Below, piece after piece: positions 56,001 to 64,000 of a stretch of DNA of 64,000 nt. Both the position numbers and the translations under genes were made by a program. Numbering within the stretch: position 1 is the stretch's first letter; each line of letters starts with the position of its first letter. The notes below the pieces were generated by a model, which saw nothing but the letters and a program-made list of their open reading frames with translations, made no database searches and was not told where the DNA came from. This DNA is from Pseudohaliea rubra DSM 19751 (lineage in GTDB: Bacteria; Pseudomonadota; Gammaproteobacteria; Pseudomonadales; Halieaceae). Location of the stretch: the NCBI RefSeq assembly GCF_000764025.1, contig NZ_KN234755.1:1-64000 (forward strand), in the 5' to 3' direction.

Positions 56001-57513
56001 AAAAATCACTCAACCGATTACGCCAGAAGGAATTTACCGTGTATGCATTGCAGTCGATGATGACGGCATTGGTATGGACGAAACAACGCAAGCAAAGGTC
56101 TTCGAATCGTACACGCAGGCTGACGCCAGCACGACACGGCGCTTCGGTGGATCAGGCTTAGGTCTTACCATCTCAAGGAAGTATGCAGAGCTGATGGGCG
56201 GGGAGATACAAGTAAAATCGACCCCCGGCGTGGGCTCCAGAGTTGCTCTCGTTCTACCAATTAACAGTACTAAAGGCACTCAGGAGCTCACATTCAACCA
56301 GGAACCAGCGCTCCAATGCACGATATTTTCGGATGACGAGCTGATAACTAAAATGCTGGACTCACATCTACGCGTCCTATCTGTTACGACCATTGATCAT
56401 CAATCGGGCATGATAGCGCCTTATGTAGGCGATGCTGATGAACCTCAGAGCGGCATAAAGCGAGTTGCATTCGTCCCGATCACCTACAACACGCCTGAAC
56501 GCGCGGCACAAACCTCAGGCATGACTTCCCGCTTCAAGTCGATTGTTTACTATAGCTTTTCTGCGAAGGAGGTTGCGCTTGCCCTGGACAAGGGGCTGCA
56601 AGCGATTCATTTACCGGCAGTGAATAACGAAATAAAAGCCTTTATCGGTGAAGCAACAGGCAATCTTGATTCTTCCCCACAACCTGAGCCTACGACCAAG
56701 CCTGCGGTAAATTCTATCGTCGCAAGGGCTCATATTCTCGTCGCGGAAGATATGCCGGTGAATCAAATGATTATTGGCGAGTTCCTACACGCGGCGTCCT
56801 GCACTTTTGATATTGCGGCGAGCGGGAAAGAAGCCGTGGATTTGTTTGCAATTGGGGCCTACGATTTGGTCTTGATGGACTGTCAAATGCCTATCATGGA
56901 CGGCTACGCCGCCACGAGAGCAATCAGAAAAAGCGAACCAATTGGCTCGCACATCCCGATCATTGCCCTTACTGCCGGGGGTAGCAAGGAAGACATAGTC
57001 CAGTGTCAGAAGGCCGGCATGGACAAACTTCTACAAAAGCCATTTAAGCAAGCAGACATCATTCTGATACTTGATGAATTTGGGCCCCCTATGCTCACGG
57101 GCGGCCATCCATACAAAGAAACAGAGAGTCAACAGTTATCGCCTTTTTTTGTGGACTCAGGCACAGAAATAGACGATACAGTAATTGATGGCTTGCGACG
57201 CCTCGCCGCTCAGACTTCTAATAGTAAACTCCTGGAAAGCCTCTTAGAGGGTTATCACGATCAAATGCAACAGAAGTTGTTCGAGCTTGATGCGGAGACA
57301 ACTTCCATGAATGCGGCTAATGTTGCAACGATTGCACATGCCATCAAATCGATGAGCGCTAATATGGGTGCTATTCTCGTTAGAGAAATAGCACAAAGAC
57401 TTGAAGAGGAGGCCAAGGCCGGTTGGGTTTCGGACTTCGAAAAGCAACACGAGAGCATAAAATGTGCGTTCATGTCTTTCATGAAGGCAGCCGAGAAAAT
57501 TTCTTTTCGGTAA
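53017..57513 (+). CDS. Hybrid sensor kinase: double propeller, Y_Y_Y, HisKA, HATPase, REC, HPt
   Basis: A 1498-residue protein. Signal peptide at 1-26. Residues 30-690 contain about 14 Reg_prop motifs (for example [25 protein letters not shown]), enough for two seven-blade periplasmic propellers. Y_Y_Y domain at about 708-790, one membrane helix at about 795-817. HisKA with H864 in [20 protein letters not shown]. HATPase N-box [15 protein letters not shown]-box DDDGIGMDE and G-box [19 protein letters not shown] degenerate receiver-like stretch spans about 1100-1225. REC with D1288 in [16 protein letters not shown]. HPt with H1441 in [14 protein letters not shown]. All phosphorelay residues are present. 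There is no DNA-binding output domain, so a separate regulator is needed. AT-richer than its neighbours. Confidence 0.93.
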   Translation: MLQLLQSIRATLFLAVLLTSPGANSADEPPTQYHFQIAEVSDDLTQSSVSDLLQSKTGELWIATQEGLNRYNGHTLITYRHSPSAQGSISSDAVTSITESSDGSIWVATINGGLNRFNPKKRVFETFLSSNEPESLVSNDVYAVFADSKGKIWIGYEGAISYLDLQSNSYKHLIGDRDLDRSLGLVTSFAESSQGEIWVSTTEAGLLQISDSLEIERQQTLQTSDRQATKPAQPTHIALHGEEIWVGTLNSGLFMLNTSSGKFQQYNTRTATTRLPSNTIYDIFFDDQSNLWIGTNSGLAVLDESRTNLQLYSNEDSALPAARITSITQTRDGTYWVGTFFGLTKARRSYFSKYTPENFGLSNPSVNAFATTGDGSIWVGTDDGLNQLSQNSERFNWLNTFTNPSLSDSAVMSLFGEDETLWIGTYAGGLNKYNLKTKELTKIRASQSTPRALASDGITSILRASTGHLIVGTYQGGLSVFDPESQHATVYLHEPSNRTSISSNNVLALLEDSRGAVWIGTENGLNLLDLKTRDFQRYYAENGNTSSLSSNMVWSLHEDRTGNLWLGTNGGGLNLWRKNRIEANAPQFEHYSENISLPSSSIFGIQEDSKGNLWLSHNKGVTRFNPSSLDVRHFREVDGLQDSEFNMGAAFSDKEGHIYFGGPRGFNRITPANVPDSAPSPQVSIAEIRVMNQPANLQEPFNEVSALHLDYTDRMFTVEFFAADFSSPESILYAYKLEGISPDWVISRDAKKASFTTLPAGEYRLRLAAANAAGTWNWDAKQIDIIVAPPPWLSKAAYIIYATLATTAVLIAIGFLTSRARRAEARRMELENKVRERTLELEEATTVAEEANKAKSQFLATMTHEIRTPMHGIIGMSELLLSSKLTPSQRRFAETAKQSGESLLQLINDILDHSKLEADKTELEITRFDLVALIDDVCRLQSEVAFRKGIRVYNTCDPEGPRDYLGDPTRIRQIVTNLVGNAIKFTEDGAVRVSQKITQPITPEGIYRVCIAVDDDGIGMDETTQAKVFESYTQADASTTRRFGGSGLGLTISRKYAELMGGEIQVKSTPGVGSRVALVLPINSTKGTQELTFNQEPALQCTIFSDDELITKMLDSHLRVLSVTTIDHQSGMIAPYVGDADEPQSGIKRVAFVPITYNTPERAAQTSGMTSRFKSIVYYSFSAKEVALALDKGLQAIHLPAVNNEIKAFIGEATGNLDSSPQPEPTTKPAVNSIVARAHILVAEDMPVNQMIIGEFLHAASCTFDIAASGKEAVDLFAIGAYDLVLMDCQMPIMDGYAATRAIRKSEPIGSHIPIIALTAGGSKEDIVQCQKAGMDKLLQKPFKQADIILILDEFGPPMLTGGHPYKETESQQLSPFFVDSGTEIDDTVIDGLRRLAAQTSNSKLLESLLEGYHDQMQQKLFELDAETTSMNAANVATIAHAIKSMSANMGAILVREIAQRLEEEAKAGWVSDFEKQHESIKCAFMSFMKAAEKISFR

Positions 57514-57542
57514 ACGCACCTCAGGAGCTCCACAGGCTATGT

Positions 57543-60500
57543 ATGCTTACGATTATCGTAAGCGTCGGTTTATTTTCTTTCCCAAAGCTCACAACGGCGG
57601 CTTCAACTGACCCCGGGAACTTTCTTAATGTAACCCCCCTTGCCCTTGCAGAAACATCCGGGACTACGTTTACAGACATTGTCGTCCGAGCCGATCGCGA
57701 CGTCTGGGCAGCGAGCCTAAGCTCCGTCATTCGTTACGACGGCCACTCCGTACAAAGGTATAGCCTGCCAAGGATGGGTAGCGACGGCTTCCCAGTTGCG
57801 CGGATAGCAGATCTCTTCCTAGGACCTTACGAAAAAGTTTGGGTGGCTGGTTTTAATGGCAGCATTTACAGATTTAATCCCAATCATGCGCGCTTCCAAC
57901 TGATTGCATCGCTCAGCACGGAGCACGCTGCGCTAAGCGCCGTTAAACACGATGGACAGACAAGCTTATGGTTAGGTTATGCCGACGGAAGCTGCAAAGT
58001 CTATGATATCGCCATGGGGCATATTCGCTCCGTTTGCGATCGTTTAAATACTCCAGTCAGGGACTTTTCCTTTAGCTCAAGCTCCACTCTGATCCTATCA
58101 GAAGATGGCCGCCTTCTTCGACTACCAAATCAAGCAATAGGACCGTCTGTTCCCATCCAATATTCCTGCGAAGGTGAGCCAGGGCGATTCAGCAAACTTG
58201 AGATACTTGATGAGACCTCGGTATTAATCGGATCAGAAGGTAATGGCCTATTCCGGTGCAATCTCTCCCAGCCGCGAAGTTCCTTAAAGACCGTGCCACT
58301 TGGTTCAGGAAATACGGGCAGGGCAACCATTCACGAACTCTTAATTAGCCACAGCACTGACACAGTCGTTGTAGCTACGGACTCCAGTTTAGTAATTCTT
58401 GATGCGAGATCACTGAATATTCTCTACAACTCCCGGAACGCAAGTGACCTTGTATCGACGGAGTTTACCGGGATTGCCATGCAGAACGCAGATACAATTT
58501 GGGCGTCTAGTTTCGCCGGTCTACATAGACTCCAAGTATCACCAACGGTAGTCGTACGCGAATTGCCAGCAACCTCTTCGCCAGCGATCGTAGGCTTTGC
58601 AAGCGTCGACGAAAATACAACTGTAATAGCAGATTATGCCGGCTTACTGCTCCTTAACAAAAAAAATACCGAGGATATAAATGAGCACAGTATTGCCCGC
58701 ATCTGCGAAGCGTCGGGCGGAATTACGGCTGTTGCCGTGCGTGGGGACAGCATCATCTATGGGCTAAGAAGCGGGGAGGTCCTCCAAGGCACCATTATGA
58801 GTGGCAGTACAGAGTGCGAGCCAATCGTGCTTGCAAGCGGTGTTGGACCCGTTAGTGCCGTTACCATTGTAGATAACGAGATATTCATTGGCACTTACGG
58901 TAATGGAGTTTACAGACTACGAGACTCGGGCAGTCTCGAGAAATTGACCCCCCCTGAAGCCTCCAACCCTATCCAGAAGAGGATAGTTCAGATCGAGCCG
59001 GTAGGCAGCTTCGGAGTGTTGTTGCTCACTGAAGGCGGCTTGATAGCGATCCCAGAAAGTCAGAGCTCAAAAGAATCTCTTTCCAAGTTAACTCGACTAC
59101 TGGAGGGCACCACACCATGGGCAGCCTCAACTCTAGGAGATCTTCTCTGGCTTGCGACGCCTACGGATGGAGTCTATGTGGTTTCATTAAAGGATTTCCC
59201 CTTGCGCGAGCCAACAATCTTGGCGCATCAGGAAGTTCCTGGGGAAATCATTCAGGCAGTCGAAGCGACGTCTGACACGGAAGCTCTAATCGCAACCACT
59301 ACTGGTGTTTTTAACGTTAGCACCACAGGCGGCATTTCCAGAGTTTACGCCGGCTCGGGCAATGCCCTAGTCAGATTCGACTTTGGAGCATCTCACAGTA
59401 ATTCTTCGAGCGTCCTATTCGGCGGAACCGGGGGCTTTGTCTATATTGACCCCGACAGAATACAGGTAGCGGTGAAAACACCTGCCCACGGGATCACTTC
59501 CTACGCCATTGATGAAAAGCGCTTTCTCCTCTTTCGTCCACTGACTGAGTTTGACCGGGTGGTTATCGAACCCGAAAATCGGAGATTAACTTTTAATATT
59601 GGTTCACTAGCGCCCCTGATAGTGAAAGATCTAGAACTTAGGTACAAGCTGAAGGGCTTCGATGCGACGTGGAGTCAAGGCACGACACGAAACGAAATCT
59701 CCTATACCAGCCTGCCCCCAGGCAGTTACCAATTTCAGTCTCAAGCCAAAGACTCTAGTGGCAAATGGAGTTCTGCAACCGTCTCTCTAACAGTTCAGGT
59801 GCTACCACCTTGGTGGCGATCCTTGTGGGCTCTCACGGGTTATCTTTTGGCTGCGATAGGGCTAGTAGCATTGATTAAACACTACTACGGCACAATCCTC
59901 CTCTCCCGCCGCGCCACGCAGCTCGCTCGCGAGATGACGGCCACCGCTAACCAGGCAATAGAGGACATGCAGGAGGAGGTGGAAGCACAAGGGCGATTGC
60001 TGGAAAACGTCACGCGCAAGAATGTTGCGACGCTTTCCTGGATCTCGGAACTAGTGGGTCGTCAGGCGGACACGCTGCCGGACGCCCTGTCGGCGGAGTT
60101 AGCCAAGGTTTCTCTTGAGCGTATCGATGCCTTCGTGTGCCTTGAGTACGCGCTGCGCTATCGTGATGATCGCGTGCTGGCAGATCTTCATAGCTTTACG
60201 GATGAGTGCATTGCAATGCTCTGCGCCCGTCGCGGCTGCAGCAGCAGGTTTACGCTGATCAATGAGGTTAGCGATGAGCTCATTGATGCTGAGCACGCTG
60301 CGCGAGTCGCAACGGTTATCTTCGAACTGCTGGTCAACGCAATAGATCATGCGTTTGAGGGCAGGGAGCATGGCAATTTTCTGCGCGTGGCCTTCGAACT
60401 GGCCCCGCTGGACGACTCAACGGCCCTGAGGGCCGTAGTCACCGTGGAAGATAACGGTATCGGGCTGCCGGAGGGGCTAGCTCTCGAGGACTACGCGACG

Positions 60501-60626
60501 GCGGGCTTTTCTCTGGTCCGCGAGGTTGTCGCACACTATGGGGGCAGCATCGAACGGCCGGCTTCCAGTGCAGGTACATCATGGCGCGTCGAACTGCCGC
60601 TACCGCGAGAACCGGTGGCGGAGTGA
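57543..60626 (+). CDS. Second propeller sensor with HATPase domain, phosphoacceptor His apparently lost
   Basis: About 1027 residues from ATG 57543 (MLTIIVSVGLFSFPKLTTAA as signal peptide; start uncertain, an upstream frame overlaps the first sensor gene). At least ten propeller motifs are seen (KVWVAGFNGSIYRFNP, EIFIGTYGNGVYRL). Y_Y_Y domain from about 680, membrane helix at about 757-780. The cytoplasmic part resembles HisKA_2-type kinases: N-box FELLVNAIDHAFEG (N932), D-box VEDNGIGLPEG, G-box AGFSLVREVVAHYGG. In the region where HisKA_2 proteins have H-R-V-K-N, the sequence is ENVTRKNVATLSWI, with no His. It lies 29 bp after the hybrid kinase gene, probably the same transcript. DNA from about 59880 on returns to GC-rich composition. 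Confidence 0.85.
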   Translation: MLTIIVSVGLFSFPKLTTAASTDPGNFLNVTPLALAETSGTTFTDIVVRADRDVWAASLSSVIRYDGHSVQRYSLPRMGSDGFPVARIADLFLGPYEKVWVAGFNGSIYRFNPNHARFQLIASLSTEHAALSAVKHDGQTSLWLGYADGSCKVYDIAMGHIRSVCDRLNTPVRDFSFSSSSTLILSEDGRLLRLPNQAIGPSVPIQYSCEGEPGRFSKLEILDETSVLIGSEGNGLFRCNLSQPRSSLKTVPLGSGNTGRATIHELLISHSTDTVVVATDSSLVILDARSLNILYNSRNASDLVSTEFTGIAMQNADTIWASSFAGLHRLQVSPTVVVRELPATSSPAIVGFASVDENTTVIADYAGLLLLNKKNTEDINEHSIARICEASGGITAVAVRGDSIIYGLRSGEVLQGTIMSGSTECEPIVLASGVGPVSAVTIVDNEIFIGTYGNGVYRLRDSGSLEKLTPPEASNPIQKRIVQIEPVGSFGVLLLTEGGLIAIPESQSSKESLSKLTRLLEGTTPWAASTLGDLLWLATPTDGVYVVSLKDFPLREPTILAHQEVPGEIIQAVEATSDTEALIATTTGVFNVSTTGGISRVYAGSGNALVRFDFGASHSNSSSVLFGGTGGFVYIDPDRIQVAVKTPAHGITSYAIDEKRFLLFRPLTEFDRVVIEPENRRLTFNIGSLAPLIVKDLELRYKLKGFDATWSQGTTRNEISYTSLPPGSYQFQSQAKDSSGKWSSATVSLTVQVLPPWWRSLWALTGYLLAAIGLVALIKHYYGTILLSRRATQLAREMTATANQAIEDMQEEVEAQGRLLENVTRKNVATLSWISELVGRQADTLPDALSAELAKVSLERIDAFVCLEYALRYRDDRVLADLHSFTDECIAMLCARRGCSSRFTLINEVSDELIDAEHAARVATVIFELLVNAIDHAFEGREHGNFLRVAFELAPLDDSTALRAVVTVEDNGIGLPEGLALEDYATAGFSLVREVVAHYGGSIERPASSAGTSWRVELPLPREPVAE

Positions 60627-60629
60627 CCT

Positions 60630-61388
60630 TCAGCGCCCCCGAAATTCGGGTGGGCGCTTCGCTCTCTGGGCTGCAAAACCTTCCGCAAGGTCATCGGACG
60701 CAGCGCAACGGGCGGCGAGGGCCTCTGCCTCATCGAGATCCAGCTTACCGGCAGCGGCGCCGGCGATGATCTGCTTCATGGCGCGGACCGCCAGAGGCGC
60801 CAGCCCGGCGAGCTGTTCGGCATAACTTTGGACGGTCTGCTCCAGCTGCGCCGGCATGACGAGGTGGTCGAGGAAACCAATCCGCAGCATCTCGTCCGCA
60901 TCCATGGTTTCTGACGCAACCAGGATGCGCCTGGCGACGCCGGAGCCCAGGCGCTGCACGAAACGCTGGATGCCCCTGACCGGGTAGCAGAGGCCCAGGG
61001 ATGCCGCCGGCACACGCAGGCGGGTGCCTTCGATGCCGATGCGGAAGTCGCAGGACAACGCGAGCTCCACACCGCCGCCGAACACGTTGCCATTGATCGC
61101 ACACACGGTCGGGATCGCAAGGGCGGCCAGGGCGTCTGTCATGTCCTGATAATCGTCGCCGCGGATTTCCCCGGTATTGAGTTGCTCCAGGGAAGCACCT
61201 GCGCAGAAGGTTTTGTCACCGGTACCGGTTAGCACCAGCGCGCGGACCGTGGCGCTCTCCGTTACCGCCTCCAGCGCGGCGTGAATGGCATCGAGCTCAC
61301 GACGCCCGAGGGCGTTATGCTTCTCGGGGTTGTTGAGGGTCAGGCGTGCCACCTGCGCTTCGATGCTGAACATAACGGTTTCCGACAT
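60630..61388 (-). CDS. Enoyl-CoA hydratase/isomerase family (crotonase fold)
   Basis: A 252-residue crotonase-fold protein (start MSETVMFSIEAQVARLTLNN, with GAGGAGGGG upstream). The oxyanion-hole motifs are FCAGASLEQL and NGNVFGGGVELALSCDFRIG. The catalytic Glu positions of classical hydratases are not evident: the usual P-E-I before LG is PAASLGLCYPVRGIQRF. The reaction may therefore differ (isomerase, hydrolase or other). It is convergent with the sensor gene, 3 bp apart. Confidence 0.85.
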   Translation of the reverse strand: MSETVMFSIEAQVARLTLNNPEKHNALGRRELDAIHAALEAVTESATVRALVLTGTGDKTFCAGASLEQLNTGEIRGDDYQDMTDALAALAIPTVCAINGNVFGGGVELALSCDFRIGIEGTRLRVPAASLGLCYPVRGIQRFVQRLGSGVARRILVASETMDADEMLRIGFLDHLVMPAQLEQTVQSYAEQLAGLAPLAVRAMKQIIAGAAAGKLDLDEAEALAARCAASDDLAEGFAAQRAKRPPEFRGR

Positions 61389-61456
61389 ATCCCCTCCTCG
61401 CCAGGCGCTGGTATTCTGGCACAAGGGCCTCGGGGCCGCCACGAGGAAGCAGGCGA

Positions 61457-62083
61457 TTGCACGGCGATCAGACGACACGCACGAAACGCTGCAGCTGGTG
61501 CGGCGAACATGCCGACTACCAGGCCTACCATGACGAAGAGTGGGGCGTGCCCCTCACCGAGGAACAGCGACTGTTCGAGTTCCTTACCCTCGAAGGCGCG
61601 CAGGCCGGCTTGTCCTGGCTGACGATTCTGCGCAAGCGGGAGGGCTATCGCCGTGTCTTCGAGGGCTTCGACCGCGAGCGCCTGGCCCGCTGGGGCCCGG
61701 CGCAGCTCGCCGAGGCGCAGGCGTCGACCGGCATTGTCCGCAACCGGCTCAAGATCAAGGCGGTGGTCACCAATGCCCGGGCCACGATCGAGCTCGCGGA
61801 GCGCGGCCCGGGGCTTTCACAATTTCTCTGGGGCTTTGTTGATGGTGCGCCCCGGCAGAACCAGTGGCACCGGCATGAGGACATTCCCGCGGAAACACCC
61901 CTGTCGCGGCAGCTGAGCCGGGAGCTAAAGCAGCGGGGCTTTACCTTCGTCGGCCCCACCATCTGCTACGCCTTTATGCAGGCGGTCGGCATGGTCAACG
62001 ATCATCTCGTTGGCTGCTTTCGCCACGAGCCCTGCGCCCGGCTGGGGCAGCGCTTCACGCTGCCTGAGCGGGACCCGTCCTAG
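61457..62083 (+). CDS. tag: DNA-3-methyladenine glycosylase I
   Basis: A 208-residue base-excision enzyme that removes 3-methyladenine. It has the Tag zinc-snap residues: Cys in RCSWCGEHADYQAYHDEEWG, and His/Cys in NDHLVGCFRHEPC. The catalytic Glu is in LTLEGAQAGLSWLTILRKR. The usual start would be TTG 61457, since no ATG is in frame before the Cys motif; AGGAAG lies upstream. Divergent from the crotonase gene across 68 bp. Confidence 0.92.
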   Translation: MHGDQTTRTKRCSWCGEHADYQAYHDEEWGVPLTEEQRLFEFLTLEGAQAGLSWLTILRKREGYRRVFEGFDRERLARWGPAQLAEAQASTGIVRNRLKIKAVVTNARATIELAERGPGLSQFLWGFVDGAPRQNQWHRHEDIPAETPLSRQLSRELKQRGFTFVGPTICYAFMQAVGMVNDHLVGCFRHEPCARLGQRFTLPERDPS

Positions 62084-62104
62084 ACAGGAACAAAAAAAAT
62101 ACTT

Positions 62105-62125
62105 AAAGTTGGAATTTCCAACTTT
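62105..62125. promoter_or_regulatory. Inverted repeat, probable operator of the double-TetR regulator
   Basis: AAAGTTGGA (62105-62113), ATT, TCCAACTTT (62117-62125): perfect 9-bp arms, 37 bp before the regulator's ATG. The size and symmetry fit a TetR-type operator, suggesting autoregulation. A run of eight A lies just upstream. Confidence 0.65.
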
Positions 62126-62161
62126 CCAGTAAAGCCACTGCGGGAGCAGCGCCTGCCCAGC

Positions 62162-63463
62162 ATGAGCAGCAGCGAGTCATTCACCTCTCGCGCCCAGCCC
62201 TTCAACCGGCAGGCGCAGCACGACGCGAAGCGAGCCGCAATCCTCTCCGAGGCCGCCCGCCTCTTCAACGGCAAGGGCTCCCGCGCCACGACGCTGCAGG
62301 ACATCGCCGCCAGCCTCGGTCTTACCAAGACCAGCCTCTACTATTACGTCCGCACCAAGGAAGAACTCATCTACCAGTGCTACCTGGCAACGCTGCAGCG
62401 CCAGCACCAGGCTCTGGACGAGATCGAGGCACAAACAGTCAGCCCGGTCGAGCGTATCCTGGCGTTTCTCAAACGCCAATTCGAACAGTGGCAGGAGGCG
62501 CGCGAGGGGCGCGATGTCCACCTCGCCGCGCTGCTCGAAATTGCCTCGCTCAAGGACGAGCACCGCGACGCTATCGAACAAGCGTATATCAGCCTCTTCA
62601 AGCGCCTGCGCAGCTATCTGCGCGACGGCATGGCCGATGGCTCGCTGCGCAGCGGTGACAGCACGTCCATGACCCGCGCCATCATCGGCTCGCTGGACTG
62701 GTTGTTTCACTGGCTGCACAGTGTTCCCGAGGATGGCGTTCAGGTCGCGGCAGCACAGGCCGCAGACCTGCTCCTGCACGGCCTTTACGCTGGTCCGGGG
62801 TGCTATCACAGCGCTATCGGCCCTGCTGACGTCGACAGTGGTGTCACGGCGAGCGGCTTTGACCGTGACGAGCAGAACCGTCTGAAGCAGGAAGCCTTTT
62901 ACAAGGCAGGCACCTGGCTGTTCAACAGAAAGGGCTTCAACGGCGCCTCCCTCGATGAGATTGCCGATTACCTGAGCGTCTCGAAAGGCGCCTTTTATTA
63001 TCACATCCGTAACAAGGAGGACCTGCTCTACAACTGTTACAACCAATCGCTGGCTATTGTCGAGCGGGTTTACCGCGAAGCGGAGAGCGCTGGCACCTCC
63101 GGCATTGAAAAGATCGACTACGCAAGCCGACGCACCTTCCTGATCCAGAACTCGGGCTCAGGTCCCCTGATCCGCTACAACACGATCACCGCCCTGCCGA
63201 CGGCCAGGCGGCTGGAGGTGCTTGCGCGCACGGACACAGCCAACAACCGCTTCGTGGACTTCCTGGCCGAGGGCGTCGCCGACGGCAGCATCCGGCCCGT
63301 GGATCCACTCGTAGCAAGGAACCTGCTTGCGGGGGCTATCAACGCCTCCATGGATATCTCGCTTTGGCGCCGGGTCGGCCATATCGACGATGCGGCCCGG
63401 GAGTATTTCGATCTCTTTTTCAACGGGCTCCTGCACCGGGAGCCCGAAGCAACCACGGACTGA
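62162..63463 (+). CDS. Tandem double TetR-family regulator
   Basis: A 433-residue protein made of two TetR units in one chain. First DNA-binding helix-turn-helix at about 20-70: ILSEAARLFNGKGSRATTLQ, DIAASLGLTKTSLYYYVRTK. Second at about 240-295: FYKAGTWLFNRKGFNGASLD, EIADYLSVSKGAFYYHIRNK. Each is followed by its own ligand-binding helical half. Ordinary TetR proteins are about 200 residues and dimerise, so this is a covalent pair. The next gene encodes an acyl-CoA thioesterase, 2 bp away, so the ligand may be an acyl-CoA or fatty acid (inference). Confidence 0.92.
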   Translation: MSSSESFTSRAQPFNRQAQHDAKRAAILSEAARLFNGKGSRATTLQDIAASLGLTKTSLYYYVRTKEELIYQCYLATLQRQHQALDEIEAQTVSPVERILAFLKRQFEQWQEAREGRDVHLAALLEIASLKDEHRDAIEQAYISLFKRLRSYLRDGMADGSLRSGDSTSMTRAIIGSLDWLFHWLHSVPEDGVQVAAAQAADLLLHGLYAGPGCYHSAIGPADVDSGVTASGFDRDEQNRLKQEAFYKAGTWLFNRKGFNGASLDEIADYLSVSKGAFYYHIRNKEDLLYNCYNQSLAIVERVYREAESAGTSGIEKIDYASRRTFLIQNSGSGPLIRYNTITALPTARRLEVLARTDTANNRFVDFLAEGVADGSIRPVDPLVARNLLAGAINASMDISLWRRVGHIDDAAREYFDLFFNGLLHREPEATTD

Positions 63464-63465
63464 CT

Positions 63466-64000
63466 ATGGATCACGGCCCTATCGAGCGACTCATCGAATA
63501 CCTGGAAGTACAGCGCGTGGATCGTTTCCTGTTTACCGGGAAAAGTCCGGCCCGGCCGAGCCGCATCTTTGGTGGCCAGGTGCTGGCGCAGTCCCTGAAC
63601 GCGGCCCTTCGCTCTGTCGACGCGGCTTTCGAAGCACACAGCATGCACGCTTATTTCCTGCGCCCTGGCGACCCGTCCCGGCAGATCGTTTTCGAGGTAG
63701 ACCCGATCCGCGACGGACGCAGCTTTGCTACGCGCCGCGTCGTGGCCAAGCAGGATGGGCGGGCGATCTTCAATACGGCCATCTCCTTCCAGCGCTGCGA
63801 GCCCGGGCTGGAGCATCAGGCCAGCCCGGTCAAGGTGACCCCGCCGGAAGCGCTGGAGTCGGACTTCGATTTCTGGACGCGCAAGCATGCGGAAAATCCC
63901 GAGCGCTATCCCGCGCCGCTGGCCCAGGCCATCGAGCGCCGGGTAGTCAACCGCCGGGACTACGACAACCCACAGCCCCAGGAAGCCGTCCAGCACAGTT
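63466..64000 (+). CDS. tesB: Acyl-CoA thioesterase II, 3' end beyond the window
   Basis: Open to the window edge (178 codons). It starts MDHGPIERLIEYLEVQRVDR, 2 bp after the TetR stop, and shows the TesB hot-dog segments FGGQVLAQSLNAALRSVDAA, HSMHAYFLRPGDPSRQIVFE and DGRSFATRRVVAKQDGRAIF. TesB hydrolyses acyl-CoA to free fatty acid and CoA. The C-terminal hot-dog and catalytic Asp/Gln residues lie past the end. Probably co-transcribed with the regulator. Confidence 0.9.
   Translation, partial: MDHGPIERLIEYLEVQRVDRFLFTGKSPARPSRIFGGQVLAQSLNAALRSVDAAFEAHSMHAYFLRPGDPSRQIVFEVDPIRDGRSFATRRVVAKQDGRAIFNTAISFQRCEPGLEHQASPVKVTPPEALESDFDFWTRKHAENPERYPAPLAQAIERRVVNRRDYDNPQPQEAVQHS

Noticed and set aside
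62105-62125. Terminator of tag
   Set aside because: The stem is followed by only three T and then C; its 9-3-9 symmetry near a TetR gene fits an operator better.

Overview
The window looks like the chromosome of a GC-rich, probably marine gammaproteobacterium. A Halieaceae/Cellvibrionales-like lineage (the OM60/NOR5 type) is my best guess; this is inferred from the gene set and not proven. Supporting signs are a FabV-type enoyl reductase, an Xps/Xcp-like type II secretion operon ending in gspD, a Pseudomonas-like nadA/bepA/tusA neighbourhood, a glucosylglycerate (compatible solute) cluster, and groESL under both a sigma-32-like promoter and a CIRCE operator. I see no rRNA, tRNA, IS element or CRISPR array.

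Layout. 1-4.1 kb: sodB, two unusual 112-bp three-stem palindromic repeats, groES-groEL, fxsA. 4.2-12 kb: a truncated alkyltransferase-like remnant, an AmpG-like permease, two sulfotransferases, a left-handed beta-helix acyltransferase and an 1173-residue sulfotransferase/coiled-coil/GT2/GT4 protein, which looks like a surface-polysaccharide or glycoconjugate region. 12-15.1 kb: periplasmic PPIase, a 518-residue exported surface-type protein and a small lipoprotein. 15.4-25.6 kb: complete minus-strand T2SS operon gspE-F-G-H-I-J-K-L-M-C-D. 25.7-29.5 kb: acyl-CoA ligase, MBL hydrolase, fabV. 29.5-34.3 kb: glucosylglycerate synthesis and recycling (GH13_18 phosphorylase, GpgS, HAD phosphatase, glycerate kinase). 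34.4-38.9 kb: aceE-aceF. 39-48.1 kb: M16 peptidase, AI-2E permease, OafA-like acyltransferase with SGNH domain, tusA, bepA, nadA.

48.2-60.6 kb is the most unusual part. A REC-GGDEF-EAL protein and an exported S8 subtilase are followed by a 206-residue exported protein whose C-terminal half is eight copies of a 13-residue unit built around GYKWGIR. Then come two very large propeller-domain sensors, one a complete hybrid kinase (HisKA, HATPase, REC, HPt) and one a kinase-like protein lacking a recognisable phosphoacceptor His. Most of the sensor DNA is clearly less GC-rich than its surroundings. Together they could form a secreted-peptide processing and sensing system: multicopy precursor, exported protease, paired periplasmic sensors, c-di-GMP output. 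This is inference; the sequence shows only the genes, domains and repeats.

60.6-64 kb: crotonase-fold protein, DNA-3-methyladenine glycosylase I, a tandem double-TetR regulator with a perfect inverted repeat just upstream, and the 5' part of an acyl-CoA thioesterase II gene that runs off the window. Coding is dense and most operons have overlapping or near-touching stop/start codons.
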